A stretch of DNA of 64,000 nucleotides, taken from contig CM060198.1 in the NCBI GenBank assembly GCA_030549335.1, positions 55,189,995 through 55,253,994 of the forward strand, in the 5' to 3' direction. The translations under genes were made by a program, and so were the position numbers. Under the pieces are notes generated by a model, which was given only the letters and a program-made list of their open reading frames with translations, was not told where the DNA came from and did not search any database. The DNA comes from Pontederia crassipes. Its lineage: Eukaryota > Streptophyta > Magnoliopsida > Commelinales > Pontederiaceae. Shown here piece after piece: positions 11,899-24,700 of the stretch (position 1 is its first letter; each line of letters starts with the position of its first letter).

Positions 11899-11964
11899 GC
11901 CGGCGAAGGGTCTCTGAAGCATCGCATGCAGGTGAGCACCTCGCATCGCACGCATGTTGCGCCG

Positions 11965-11972
11965 TATTTATA
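11965..11972 (-). promoter_or_regulatory. TATA box of gene copy 1
   Basis: TATAAATA on the minus strand, identical to the one upstream of copy 2. It lies 7 bases from the end of the solo LTR, so all promoter sequence farther upstream is now LTR. Confidence 0.75.
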
Positions 11973-11979
11973 CATCTCA

Positions 11980-14900
11980 TGTAGCACCCCGAAATTCGGC
12001 CCCACCACACGGCGCGACCTCCTCCCGCGGCGCTACGTTGACTCTGACTCTTTTCCTCTTTCTTGACTCTTTTGTTGACCGGACAGTCAACAACAAGGAA
12101 ATGCAAAGCGGAAGACCGAAGGAATTTATAATACAACGAATGAGTTAATGAATCTAGCGAAGACTTAAAGAAATAGGATAATACAACAATATGAAAGAAA
12201 TGCGGAAGCTAAATAAGAAATGGTACATCCAAGAGGCATATACACATCCATGCCAAAAGTACAACCCTATAGGTCCCATCTAAACTCTAGGTAGCCATGT
12301 GCATACACCACTAAGCTGTAGTCGCCGCACACACTTCAACGGCTCGCGATCGTCATCGAATACCTGTGGGGATCACGCAGGGGAGCAAGCTCAACCGTTA
12401 GCATAAAGCTAAGTGTGAGTTCATATAAATCATAGATCAGTTCTGTTAGAACATAGCATGAAATTAATAGAAAAAAGGGAAATGAAATCAAGTTATCACA
12501 ATTGGTTCCAATCAAAATACGCATGAGAAGAGCATATAATTTCATAGAAAAATCATGATGAATACATCCTGTCAAAATGGTATAAAGGAGATTATGTCAT
12601 CGGTATCAAAGTAGGATCAGATTCCTTGGGAGAAAGAGAGGGAAAATCATCTTTTCATAAAACGGCATAATGAAGATCATAACATCAGTATCATAGTAGA
12701 AATTAGATCACAAGAGAGAGAACATATTTTCTCTCATCAAAGTATGACATGGAAGGAGGTGAAATCAACGTGAGAGAAAGATCAAGTCATCCTGAACCGA
12801 TGTCATTAGTTATGGTAAAAATGGAGATCATAGTATCAATGTTATAGAAGAAATTAGCATGATAGAAGATTAAGTCATGATGGATAAAATTTCATGAATC
12901 ATGGCATAGATGGAAATCATAATGGCAATAGCATATAAGAAGATCAAGATCATGATAGAGACCACATTTTTCACATTCACTTGCCATGCTTGACTTTCAT
13001 ACTTTTCATTCATCTTTCATGCATTACATGTCATGCATCTTTCATAGCTTTACATCTTTACATACTTTGCATCTTTTACTTGTAGCTTTTTGAAGAGCTC
13101 TTCATCTTGAAGGGAATACCATTGCTTAGAACGGATAACTATCTAGACATCTTGTGCTCGTGGGGGATTAGTGCCATGGCGAACCCCATCGAGTTGGGAT
13201 GCCTCCGCCACCGGCGAGATGAAACATCCATGGGAGAAACTCCCGCCTAGATAGAGCAAATGGTAATCCATGATGGGGCCTATAACGAGGAGAGAACATC
13301 ATCCCTCATCATACCTACGCCTGTCTTTCGGTCCGTCCACCGATCAAGGCAATGACAGGTCATCTGCGCCTGTCTTTCGATCCGTACACAGATCAAGGCA
13401 AAGACAAGTCATCATCTTAATTTAGTCTTTATTTAGTTAAATAATCAGGTGGATGGAAGTTGCTTAGAAATCAGGGTTAGGGTGAAGGGTTGTTACTTCC
13501 AATCCACACGACGGATGTCCTAAGGTCACGGTCATCTGTCGAGACATTAGTCGACCGAGGAGTGTGGTCGCCATTTCTTAACATTCTTGTTCTTCATGTC
13601 GGCGTTCTCATTCATGCATCGTCATGTTCATAGGAGTCATCATTAATTCAGAATCATAGTCATAATCATACATTCCACGAGGATCAATATAGTTCATGGC
13701 ATAGAAAGCATAATCATCTTCGGTTCTTTTCATGAAGAGAGATTTCAAATCATGTTCAAATATGAGATATGGGTCAATATAGAATCAATGGATAACATTT
13801 ATGGGTCAACATAAAAAAAATCAGGAGGTTTCACATTTATTCAGAAAGTCAAAAGTCGTAATATCGAAAAATAGGACCAGAACCCGGGCCGAGTGAAAGA
13901 AGACCCGAGCCGAGTTGGTCGGAATCAAACTCGGTCTGTCGAGTTGAAAAACTGAGAAGAGTCGGGCCGGGTTGAGTTTACACCCGGGCCGAGTTGGGAA
14001 GACAACCGAGTCGGGAGACGACCGAGTCGGGAGAATCGATTCTTCCGATCGTCTTCTCCGCGCAGAAACCTGAGCCGAGTCGTGTGTGACCCGGTCCGGG
14101 CACCTGGTTCGTCCCGAGCTCGAGTTCGGCATCCATGGCGGACCCGGGCCGTGCTCGGGGCTAACCCGTGCAGTGACGATAGAGCCCAGGCCGAGTTTTG
14201 GGAACTCGGGCTGGGTTCTGTCGAGTCATAAAGTAGGTTCAAGGTTTCGTTATTTTTCGGTGATCGACGACATGATACAACTAAATTGACTAAGCTACTA
14301 ACATCACAAAACGCACATCCTCAAAGCATTCAAAGTTTAATGCAAGAATCGTGTTAAGCATGGAAACTAGAAAAGAAGGCTTCGATAATCGGTTCATACT
14401 TCTTTCATTGTAACATCAACTCGTTTGCACATATAGATCGTGACATTAGGACATGTATATGTCCGTTCCAAGGATAAATTATGCATCAATTCATTCATGG
14501 CAGCGGAGTCATCATTTTACGGAACATCTTGCATTCATATTCAAGGGTTCGGTTCATGGATAAATCAAACATGCTTAACTCATCGAGAAACTCGACCTAT
14601 GAAGAAGATCCCGAACGTACACACCTTCTTGCCTAAGCCGTTGGGGTTTGTCCTAGTGCTGTCCGTGTTTCTCACCCCTTCTCATGTCGTCAGCGCCGGA
14701 GGTGGTCGCTGACGTCTGTCCGTACTCGCTGCTGTCCGCTTGCCGGAGAGGGGAAACAAGACAGGTGAGGCACGAGGTCGGAACGATGAAAACAGAGGGG
14801 AAGGAGGACAGACCCTTACTACTTTGGAGTCGGAGACGATCACTGGCGCTGCTCGTCCATCCTCGGCTGTCCACGCACCAGAGGAGAAGAAGAGCGAGTG

Positions 14901-15391
14901 TGAGGGAGCGAGAGAAACAGAGTGTGCGCAGGGGAGAAAATGGAGAGGGAAATGAGGGAGGTCCTCACCGCGACGGAGTCTCCGCTGTCCGCCTCCTCCG
15001 TCGCCGAAGTCAAGGACGTTCGCCGACACTGGTTGCTCGTCCCTTGCTGTCCATGACCACGAAGGGACCGTGAGAGGAGAGAGAGAGAGAGAGGAGAAGG
15101 GGGTCGGGTGCCTTATATAGAGGAGGAGGAAGAAAACTTCTTCCTTGGTGATGAAGGGAGATCTCGGTGGCAGGATCCTTGCTGCCAGGTGCTGAGATTT
15201 CCTGCCATGGCTGCTCCAATCGGTGAGGGAGAGAGTGTGGAGTGCAGCAGGGCATGCAACAGCAGAAGAAGACAAGAGGAAGGAAGAATTAGAAAGGGGC
15301 CAGCAGGAAAAGACAAAAGAAAGAGGAGGAGGAAAAGGGAAACCTGTCCGAGACTTCTCAGATTTTTTTTTTGATTGACCGTGGTGTTACA
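11980..15391 (-). repeat. Solo LTR (3.4 kb, Gypsy-type) in the promoter of gene copy 1
   Basis: On the minus strand it starts TGTAACACCACGG and ends CGAATTTCGGGGTGCTACA, the TGTAACACC...TACA ends of Tekay/Del-like LTRs. Flanking pentamers TCTCA (11975-11979) and CCTCA (15392-15396) look like a target duplication with one change. Copy 2 has the uninterrupted site (TATTTATACACC followed by TGACCAACTA), which confirms an insertion. A TATATAAGG box on the minus strand near 15112-15121 indicates that LTR transcription would run leftwards, towards and in the same sense as gene copy 1. Internal microrepeats of CCCGGGCCGAGTT type fill 13860-14230. Open frames at 14653-15397 fall in the LTR leader and are not supported as genes. 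Confidence 0.85.
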
Positions 15392-17360
15392 CCTCATGTC
15401 ATGACCAACTCCACGTCGGGTTCGGAGTAGGACTTTGGTTTTCTTTCGACGTCGACTTTGGTTAGGAGTAGGACTTTGGCTAGGAGTAGGACTTTGGTTT
15501 TCTTCTACTTAAATTATTTTTTTCTTACATAATTAATTATTTTCCAAACATAAAATTATTTTCTGATTTATAATTTATTATTCTTTATAAGTAAATTTTA
15601 GTTTTCATTGGACTCAAATTGATTGTTTTTGTTTTAAATTATTTTTTAAAATTTGAAAATAAAACAATGTCGTCTAAAAACAAAATAGTATAATATCTTG
15701 TTATACTTTTACATTGCCTTTTAGAAAGAAAAAAAGATTATTTATTTTAATCATACTCAAATTGAATTTTTATTTTTATTTATGAAATAATACATTAACT
15801 TTTAAGGAGGAAATATTAATTTATTTTTAGTATACTTGTCCATTATCCTTTAAAAAAGAAAACAATCCTTAATTTGGTCTCAATTTCTTAAATTTGAATT
15901 ATTTTTTAATGCCAAAATAACTAAATATCTTTTAAAAAGGAGTAAAGAACGCTTCCTTATCAGCTTGTGTGAGGGCGTCGAATATGATCCGACAGTCATT
16001 CTTCTTTTTGTTTTGAACCTTTTATTCTCATCAATTCGATGGTCGTGATATCCCCCTCCTCTTCCTCTTCTCCATGTTTCTGCCGGTTTCGTCCACCCTC
16101 CACCACGAACACGAGACGTCCGACAGTGGCAGTGGCACAACAACATCGCGACAAAAGCAATGACATGAGCAACGCCACTGGCAATGACGTCTGGTAGTGG
16201 GCACATCAACGAGCAGATTGACGAATATGTCGACAGAGAGATGCGAAAGAGGGAGAAAGAAAAGACTTGCTAGCTGAGATGTAGTCTGTATTTGCAGTTC
16301 CGACGACGGAGAGGACGTGGAAGAGGGACACCGAGGACCGTCGGATTGTGTCTGACGACTCTCACGCCTGCTTAGTAGGTGCTTACTCTTTAAAAAGACA
16401 ATATTATTAATTTCATTATACTACTATGATATCTTTGAGAAAGAAAATATTATTTATTTTAATCAAATTGAATCATTTATTTTAAATTTATGAAATAATA
16501 AATTTTTAAAATAAAATATTATTATTTTTATTATACTCGTCAATTATCTTTTAGAAATAAACATTTAATTTTAATTGGACACAAATTGAATTCTTTATTT
16601 TAAATTATTTTTTAATTAAAAACAAATTATCTTTTTAAAAGGAAATATTACTTACTTGTACCTTATCTTTCCTTCTAATTAAATTACGATATGAAATCTT
16701 CTTTTATTTGTGTTGCCTTATCAAAAGACACTTATAAGATAATTTTTATTTTATGAAATTATTATACTTTTCCATTATCTTTAAAATTGAAAATATAAGG
16801 AAAGATTGATATTAACTGGACTCAAATTTGATTTCTTTATTTTAAATTATTTGGACTCAATTGAATTCTTTGCTTTAATTTCCCTTCTAATAAAAAAATT
16901 AATACATTTATCTTTTAAAAATAAAAGATTATCTTTTATTATACTTGTACATTGCCATTTAGAAAGCAAATTTAATTTATCTAATTATTTTTTTCAGAAA
17001 AGTCTATATTATTTATTTTAACATATTTTGTGTGTTACCGTCTAGAAAGGGAAGGCTAATTATTTTGATCATACTCAAATTGTTAAAAAGAAAATATTAA
17101 TCTTAATTTGATTCAAGTTGAATTCTTTATTTTAAATTAGTTTTATTACCAAAAATAAGAAATTATCTTTTAAAAAAGAATTATTATTTAATTCTATATT
17201 ATCTTTAAGAAAGAAAATATTATTATTTTCATTATACTCAAACTGATAAAAAATAAATATTAATCTTAATTTCAACTCAAATTGAATATTTTTGAAAATA
17301 ACTATTTATTTTTTAAAAGAAATTATTATTTACTTGCATAGTATCTTTTAGAAATAAAAG

Positions 17361-19600
17361 GTCGACCGACCCAGAGATATCGGTCAACCGGTGTCCGAGA
17401 AACGGTCGACCGCCCAGTGAGTACCGATCGACCGATATCTGTCAGATTGCATAGTGATTGTTGATTGATTGTTGATTTGATCTATATTCTTTCTATGCTT
17501 CTGTTGGGTTACTCTTTATAACTGGAATGTTATGTGATTGAATCCTTGATCTTATCTTTATCTGTTCTATGATCCAATCCTATCATGATATGCAAGTATG
17601 ACAAGGTGATAAGTGATTAAGTAAGCAAGACATGAATATGTTTATGGGAGTGGTGGTCAGAGCTTAAGCTGAGTGCTTATCATGTTTGGGTCGCTCCCTT
17701 AGTCATGGCTTGATCCCCCATTGACTGCACGAAGCTGTATTTGGTCGCTCTGGCATAAATCCCCCAAGTTAAAGGCACCCAAATGCACCTAATGTTATGT
17801 GAAAGTAAGAGCACAAAGAACATGTATAAGTAACATGAACATGATGAACAAGGCATGATTATTGATCCAGCGTGATCTTTGAAATCTTTTATGATTACAA
17901 GATTGACTCGTGATCTCTATCTCTTTTATCCATCGATATCTCAAGTGAATGATCCTATGCTTTCAAATCTGATCTTATTGCAAGTGATTACTAATTCTGT
18001 CAATTGTTAATTATTGTTATGCATTGTACACTTATGGATTCCCACTAGGCTGTATAGCTTACGGGAGGATCTCCTCCCTGTGTTGATTTCCACAGGGCCA
18101 GGTCAGTGATGGTGTCGAGATCGTGTGCCGTGACCAACGATGCAAAAGCACATGAACTAAGAGAGGACCTAGTTATCTTTATCTTATTTTTCGCATTTTG
18201 AGCTTGATGTAATTCAGACATTATGGATATCATGGACTTTGTAATATTTTGGGACTTTCGCTTTTATGATATTTCTATCTTTCTTTCTTTGCTCTTATTA
18301 TTAGCATGCCATTGTTTTATTTGAGATTTGGTTAAGTTTAAGTCAATGTTATAGTATTTTCGTATCGCCTTCGAATAGATCCTCGCCACGTGGCGTTGGT
18401 CGATTTGGGGGCGTTACATTTAGGCCCGGACTCGGCAGGCTCACTAGGGGTCATGTCCAATACGGTAAAGCCCTAATGAACCCTTCTCACCCGGAAGGAC
18501 GGTTAGGACTTGGTACAAAGAACGAAGCAACATGACATAATGCCATTGCCCTAAAGATAAGGGATCTGATTTCACCCTTCTCTGATATACGATTTCTAAA
18601 TCTCACATATGATAATAAGATAAGTAAAGAAAAGATGAAACTATGGGATAGCTATGTGCCACCCAAAGTACAGAGCAGAGATCAAGATATGGTACAGAGA
18701 GGGATAAGTAGCTGAACTGAGGAGACAGTGAACCTATCGGTCTTAATGACCATTGCTCCTGAAATACAAGCCCTCTCCCACCTGTGTTCCGAAAAAGGAT
18801 GATGTATTGACGCACTCTTCTCTCAAAAGGGGCAACATATGAATTTCAAGGTATAGTGTCATAGGGGTAGATAGCATACCTGAGGAGACAATGAATCTAC
18901 GGATCTTGGGGACCACTGTTCTACAGGTCCTCTTCCACCTGTATTTCGAAAAGGATATGTCTTAGCATACACCTTCTCTATCCTAGGCATCCACACAGAA
19001 CAAAGCAAAGCATGGTAATGTATAGTAGAGTAAAGTACATAATAAGGTATTGTTAAAGTAAGGAACAAAGTATAGAGATGAATGAGATATTGTTCATTGC
19101 TCACAGTAAGTAAAGCACGGAGACCATTGATTAAAAGCAAGGATTCTATTGATCACCATTGTCATTGTTAATTAATTATACTAGGCGTTTCGCTCACGGG
19201 TATTCTATGTCCCTATATTGGGATTTTGCAGGTGAGAATCTTGCTTATGGAGGTGGTGGAGGGTGCAAAACTCGAGGACAGCTGCACATGACTCGTCCAA
19301 CGCCATAGAATTTCACCCTTTTATTTCATTGTTCGAATTATTAGTTCTTGTATTCGAAGGATATTATGATTTTCTCTTTTGACATCGCACATGTGACCAT
19401 TTGCTCGATTTGTTTGAATTCTGTGATCTCCTCTTTTCTCTTGAATGATTTCATTAAATCTTGATGCCTTTGATTTTTCAATGATCTGTCTTCCGCAATC
19501 ATTTCTTGCACTTATTTTGTTACTGTTTCCACTGCCATGTGTCTCATTTATTTACTGGTCAAAGTCAAGAAAGTACTAGGTAGTGTAGCCCCCTCAAGAT
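17361..19600 (+). repeat. Nested LTR-derived fragments inside X copy A
   Basis: The left part (17361-18418) ends GATTTGGGGGCGTTACA. In reverse complement it begins like the Gypsy-2 LTR (TGTAACGCCCCCAAATCGAC, then CCACGTGGCG), so it is a related LTR in the opposite orientation, truncated on its left. It contains GGTCGACCGA motifs near 17361-17430. The right part (18419-19600) has a duplicated block with GAGGAGACA...CCACCTGT near 18715-18785 and 18890-18945, as in LTR U3 regions. No coding sequence was recognised. Confidence 0.6.
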
Positions 19601-20070
19601 TATTTACTTTAATAATACTCCAATTGATAAAATGGAAATATTAATATTAATTTGACTCAATTTTAACTATTTATTAATTCTGAAAATAACATGTTATCTT
19701 TTATGAATGAATTATTATTTACTACCACGTTATCGTTTAGAGAGAAAATATTATTTATTTTAATCATACTAAGAAACTCTACTTTTAGTTAAAATATGCT
19801 CATAAATTTAATCTTCTTTTATTTTTTTCATCTTATATAAAAAACTATTATAAAATATTTCTTATTTTTTGAAAAATTTAAATTAGCTCTGTATATATAT
19901 TAATTTACATAAATAATTTACATTTGTCATCGTGTTATAGATGCCACTTGTTGTGTTGTCATAATTTCAAGGAAATATTATTTATTTAGTACTGAAAATA
20001 ATACATTACTTTTTAAAAATTACATATTACTTATTTAAAAATTATACTTATTTAAATATTATACTTATTT

Positions 20071-20580
20071 AAAAGCAATGACTTGGTTCTTTAAATTAGC
20101 GTAAATGATTTTTTAAATATGCAATGTTTAAATTTTTTTAGGATGTGTATAATCAGAAGATGGCCGGGAAGTATGGAGATGATCCTAGTACCCGGTCACC
20201 AGATAATGTATCTCCAAAATGATTCACATTTTTAACGTTATAACACTTTGTATGTTTATATGTTTCTTGAAGTTATATAATTTATATGATTTATAATGTT
20301 ATATATAATTTGTCTATTTTGTAGAGGGCGCTGCTGTTTGGGAGGAGATAGCCGATATGACATGAGGAGGATACGTACGTGGCCTAGGCACGACCGCTCA
20401 GATTCCTAGGAAGAGCGAAGAATATGTAGACTGCTCATCTGCTCTGATTTCATCCACCACACCTGAGCTTACGTTGGGCAACATTAGTGGACTCATCTTA
20501 GAGCAGGTAGCTCAACATTTAGTTCCCATTTTGCAGGCGATCCAGACCACGCTTCAACCACATACTCAGTCCCCATGAGG
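20071..20580 (+). pseudogene. CACTA transposase relic (Transposase_24), X copy A
   Basis: Only the end of the first exon remains (KSNDLVL, near 20071). Exon 2 starts at 20142 after TTTTTTAG and reads DVYNQKMAGKYGDDPSTRSP. Exon 3 starts near 20325 and reads AVWEEIADMT, a stop, GGYVRGLGTTAQ, then SSTTPELTLGNISGLI and QVAQHLVPILQAIQTTLQPH. This copy keeps one frame through the C-terminal part where copies B and C need a frameshift, but it has an internal TGA and lacks most of exon 1. Confidence 0.6.
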
Positions 20581-20804
20581 CCAATGATCGAGTACGTCAA
20601 CGTCGAATGTTAGGAATAATAACATGATAACTATCTAGGAGAGAAACTTTTCTATCATATATCTTTTATATGATTTTATTTGTGATGTCTGATAACATTT
20701 TGTTATCTTATTAGTACTTTTGTGATGGTTATTAGTGCTTTTATGATGGTTATTAGTGTTTTGCTATATTATTATTGTTATCAACATGAAGAATGCATTA
20801 TATA

Positions 20805-21730
20805 TGTAACACCCAAAATAAGTCCTCCTATCACGTAAGCAGTCAGATTGACGGTCTGTAGGCAATACAATAAGTTCTGCTACACCGGTCGACCGATATC
20901 TCTAGATCGATCGACCGATGGGACTTAATCAAAAGGAGCTTCGATCGATCGATCGGCCGAATGATACAAGGCTCAGGAGGATTGATCGGTCGACCGGTCT
21001 CCAAGGATCGGTCGACCGATAACCTTATCACCGGTCGACCGATATACAAGATCGGTCGACCGCTCTGCATGAAAAATAGAAACCGAACAGAATGGAAATA
21101 ATGACGATTTTCAAGCTAAAATTACAATCAAAGCATTCAATCAACCATCTATGCATGAAGAACTAATACAGAACATATCTACAATCATAAGAATCATAGA
21201 ACATGCATCAAACACAAGAAGAGCAATCAATCATTCCATTCCATGCTTCTCTTCAATCAAGAACACTGTCCATGTAAGAACCCTAATTCTAATCAATTGA
21301 TAATCATGTTATACAGGGGATTTCGGTATCACCCACCTTATCTCGTGATTGCTCCTAGCTTGAGCCTTTTCAATCACCAAGAACACTTCCCCTTATTGTT
21401 CTCCACCCAGGAAGCCATCCAATTGGAGAGAGAAATGAGTAATGGATCTAAGGATTAAAAGGGTGCAGAAATGTAGATAACCTTGATGCTACACCTTGCT
21501 AGAATCCTTCTTCTCTTGCTAGATGATGTGCTCAAAGGGAGAAGAGAGAGAAGTGAGGGAGAGAAATGGTGGCTAAGAGAGGGAGCTTTAGGGCAATTAG
21601 CCTCTTTATAGGGTAGTTGTAGGGCTATTAGGCTAATGGGCTCACTAATTAGTTGGGCTAGGAAATTGGTCTTTGCAATTTAATTTTCATTTTCTAATTA
21701 ATTTTTTTTAAATGTGGACCGAGTATTACA
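20805..21730 (-). repeat. 3' LTR of Gypsy-1 (926 bp)
   Basis: On the minus strand it starts TGTAATACTCGGTCC directly after the polypurine tract and ends TTGGGTGTTACA. A TATAAAG box lies near 21603-21612. Bases 20880-21066 hold a cluster of palindromic GGTCGACC-type motifs. The LTR is less than half the length of the Gypsy-2 LTR and clearly different in sequence, although the coding regions are close relatives. Confidence 0.85.
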
Positions 21731-21732
21731 TT

Positions 21733-21748
21733 ATTACCCCCTTAAAGA
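21733..21748 (-). other. Polypurine tract of Gypsy-1
   Basis: CTTTAAGGGGGTAAT on the minus strand, two or three bases before the LTR. Gypsy-2 has the same tract (CTTTTAAGGGGGTAAGAA). Confidence 0.8.
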
Positions 21749-21774
21749 AAAATTCGTCCTCGAATTTTGCACTA

Positions 21775-24700
21775 AGTAGAGATCTTACCAAACAGATGCG
21801 GGAACTCCTGGCGCATCTCTAACTCGAGTTTCCATGTGGCTTCATCGCCGTGGTGATAACGTCAGGCCACCCTGACCATGGGCACATTTTTATCCTTCTA
21901 GCGCTGTATCTTCCGCTCCACTATATGAGTCGGATACTCCGCGAAGGTCAAATCCGCAGCTAGATTTGGCTCTTCGATCCGTAAGACATTAGCAGCATCG
22001 TGCTTGTACTTCTTCAGCATGGAGACATGAAACACATTATGCACTCGCCCATAGGAAAGTGGCAATGCTAGCCTGCAAGCTGCTTCACCTACTAACTCGA
22101 GTACCTCAAAGGGTCTCACATAACGAGGACTGAGCTTCCCTCGCTTACTGAACATCATAACTCCTTTCATAGGAGACACCTTCAACAGAACCTGATCACC
22201 AGCTTGAAAGATCTACTCACGTCTGCCCTTATTCGCATAACTCTTCTGCCTGCCCTAAGCTGTCTTCGTCCTCTGCTTGATCAGCTCTACTTTCTCAGCA
22301 TACTCTACAGCCTCCTTCACGTCTTCTTTGCTCATGATCTTCTCCTCACCTACTTCACCCCAATGAGCGGGTGAACGACAAGGTCGGTCATATAAAGCCT
22401 CGAAGGGCGCCATGCCGATACTGGAGTGGTAACTGCTATTATAAGCAAATTCGATCAGATGGATATGTTCATCCTAGCTACCCTGCCAATCCAGTGCACA
22501 AGCTCGTAACATGTCCTTCAGCGTCTGTATAGTCCTCTCAGACTGCCCATCGGTCTGAGGGTGGAAAGCGGTGCTGAAATTCAACCTGGTACCAAATGTC
22601 TCCTGCATGCTCTTCCAGAATCTAGCAGTGAATCTAGGATCTCGGTCTGAAACAATCGATGCTGGAATGCCATGTAGTCTAATCACCTCCCTAACATACA
22701 AGTCCAACAGGCTCTCTACCGACTGCTTCCACCGGATGGGGATGAAGTGCGCTGCCTTAGTGAATCTATCCTCCACCACCTATATGGCATCATGACCATT
22801 CTTAGTCCTGGGCAGGTTGGATACAAAATCCATAGTGATATTATCCCACTTTCACTGTGGGACATCTAGAGACTTCAACTTCCCGTAGGGCCTCTGATGC
22901 TCAATTTTCACTTGCTGACACACTAGACATCTGGACACGTATTCAGCTATCTTCCTCTTCATATCCGGCCACCAATAGTTGCGCTGCACATCTTTGTGCT
23001 GCCAGTATGGATAGCAAACTCGAACTTATGGCACTCGTCCATTACCTCCCGTCTGATGGTGACATCTGTGGGAACTCATAACCTGTCCCTATATCGTATC
23101 CCTCCATCTGCAGATACTTGGAAGTCTGTCGGTTCCTGTTGACATCTCTTCATCACCTTCTAATACTCCGGATCCTCCTTCTGGGCAACTATGATCCTGT
23201 CAATCATGCTAGGCCTCATCTTATGCATCATCCATATCGCTCCGTTAGTGCCAAGTCTGGGACACCACTGGTCTAACTCCTGCAACATCTCATACTCCCG
23301 TACTCGGATGTAGGCTAAGGAACCTTCCCACTTCCTGCTCAGTGCATCGGCCACTGAATTTGCTTTACCAGGGTGGTAATTAATAGCAAATTCGTAATCC
23401 TTCAATAATTCTGACCAACGGCGCTGTCTCATATTAAGATCTCTCTGATCAAAGATGTATTTGAGACTTTTATGATCTGTGAAGATCTCAAAAGTCTCTC
23501 CATAAAGATAGTGCATCCAGATCTTCAAGGCAAAAACTATAGCAGCTAGCTCCAGATCATGAGTGGGATAGTTCACCTCGTGCTTCTTCAACTGACGCGA
23601 AGCATAGACCACCACCTTACCATGCTGCATGGGTACACACCCTAAGCCTGTCCCGCATGCATCGCTGTAAACTACATATCCTCCGCTGCCCATCGGGATG
23701 GTGAGGACAGGTGCTGACGTCAGACGATCCTTCAATGTCTGAAAGCTCTATTCACACTTATCAGACCAGATAAACCTCTCAGCTTTCTTCGTGAGGTTCG
23801 TGAGTGGTGCTGCAATCTTGGAGAAGTCTCTGATGAATCTCCTGTAGTAACTTGCCAATCCTAGAAAGCTGCGGATCTCTGATGCATTCTTCGGCCTCGC
23901 CCAATTGGTCATTGCTTCTACCTTCGCAGGGTCCACTGAAATTCCCTTCTTGGATACTATGTGTCCAAGAAACATGATCTCCTTTAGCCAAAATTCATAT
24001 TTGGAGAGCTTGCCGAACAACTTGTGTTGGCGCAGAGTCTCCAACACTATCATGAGATGCTCCCGATGCTGCTCTGGGCTGGACGAGTAAATCAGGATGT
24101 CATCCACAAACACTATGACGAACTGGTCCAAGTAGGGCCTGAAGGTCCTGTTCATCATGTCCATAAATGCTACAGGAGCGTTCGTCAGTCCAAACGACAT
24201 CACTAAAAACTCATAGTGACCATACCTAGACCGAAAAGCTGTCTTCGATATGTCCTCCTCAGCAACCCTCAACTGATGATAGCCGCTCCGCAGATCGATC
24301 TTGGAGAATACTGATACCTTGGACAACTGATCAAAGAGATCATCAATGCGGGGCAAATGATACTTATTCTTCACCGTCACCTTGTTAAGCATCCTGTAAT
24401 CAATGCAAAGCCGCATTGAACCATCCTTCTTCTTCACAAACAGTACAGGTGCTCCCCACGGTGAAACACTTGGCCGAATGAAGCCCTTGTCTAACAGTTC
24501 CTGGATCTGCTTCTTCAACTCATGCATCTCAGCAGGTGCCATGCGGTACGGTGCCTTGGAGATGGGTGCGGTGCCAGGTTGAAGATCGATCTTGAAGTCC
24601 ACCTCACGCCTTGGTGGCAATCCTGAAGTGTCTTCAGGGAAAACATCTGGGAACTCACGCACTATATCTATCTGTTGTAGTGCGGTGACTGGTGCATCGG

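Larger units (their letters stand above)
15392..20804 (+). mobile_element. CACTA-like element X, copy A, with nested LTR fragments
   Basis: Bases 15405-17360 and 19601-20800 align with copies B (27112-30200) and C (42836-46040). The shared plan is a leader with GAGTAGGACTTTGG repeats, a GC-richer island (15950-16370), a long AT-rich part with degenerate repeats of about 150-165 bp, and then transposase exons. The stretch 17361-19600 is absent from B and C, where AAATAAAATATTATTTACTTT is continuous, so it is an insertion. The right end is cut by the LTR of Gypsy-1 at 20805, in GCATTATATA, which continues as TGCATTCTATAATTTG in copy C. The true termini of X were not identified. Confidence 0.7.

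Noticed and set aside
11315-12148. Plus-strand frames opposite gene copy 1 (and the same at 38643-39344 and 57945-58214)
   Set aside because: Antisense shadows of a G/C-rich coding region; the minus-strand frame has the signal peptide, TATA box and conserved protein.
14653-15397. Overlapping frames up to 197 codons on both strands
   Set aside because: All lie in the leader part of the solo LTR, are low in complexity and Ser/Pro- or Arg-rich, and overlap each other in several frames.
20843-21070. 75-codon frame with repeated IGRP/VDRS
   Set aside because: Artefact of the GGTCGACC motif cluster in the Gypsy-1 LTR.
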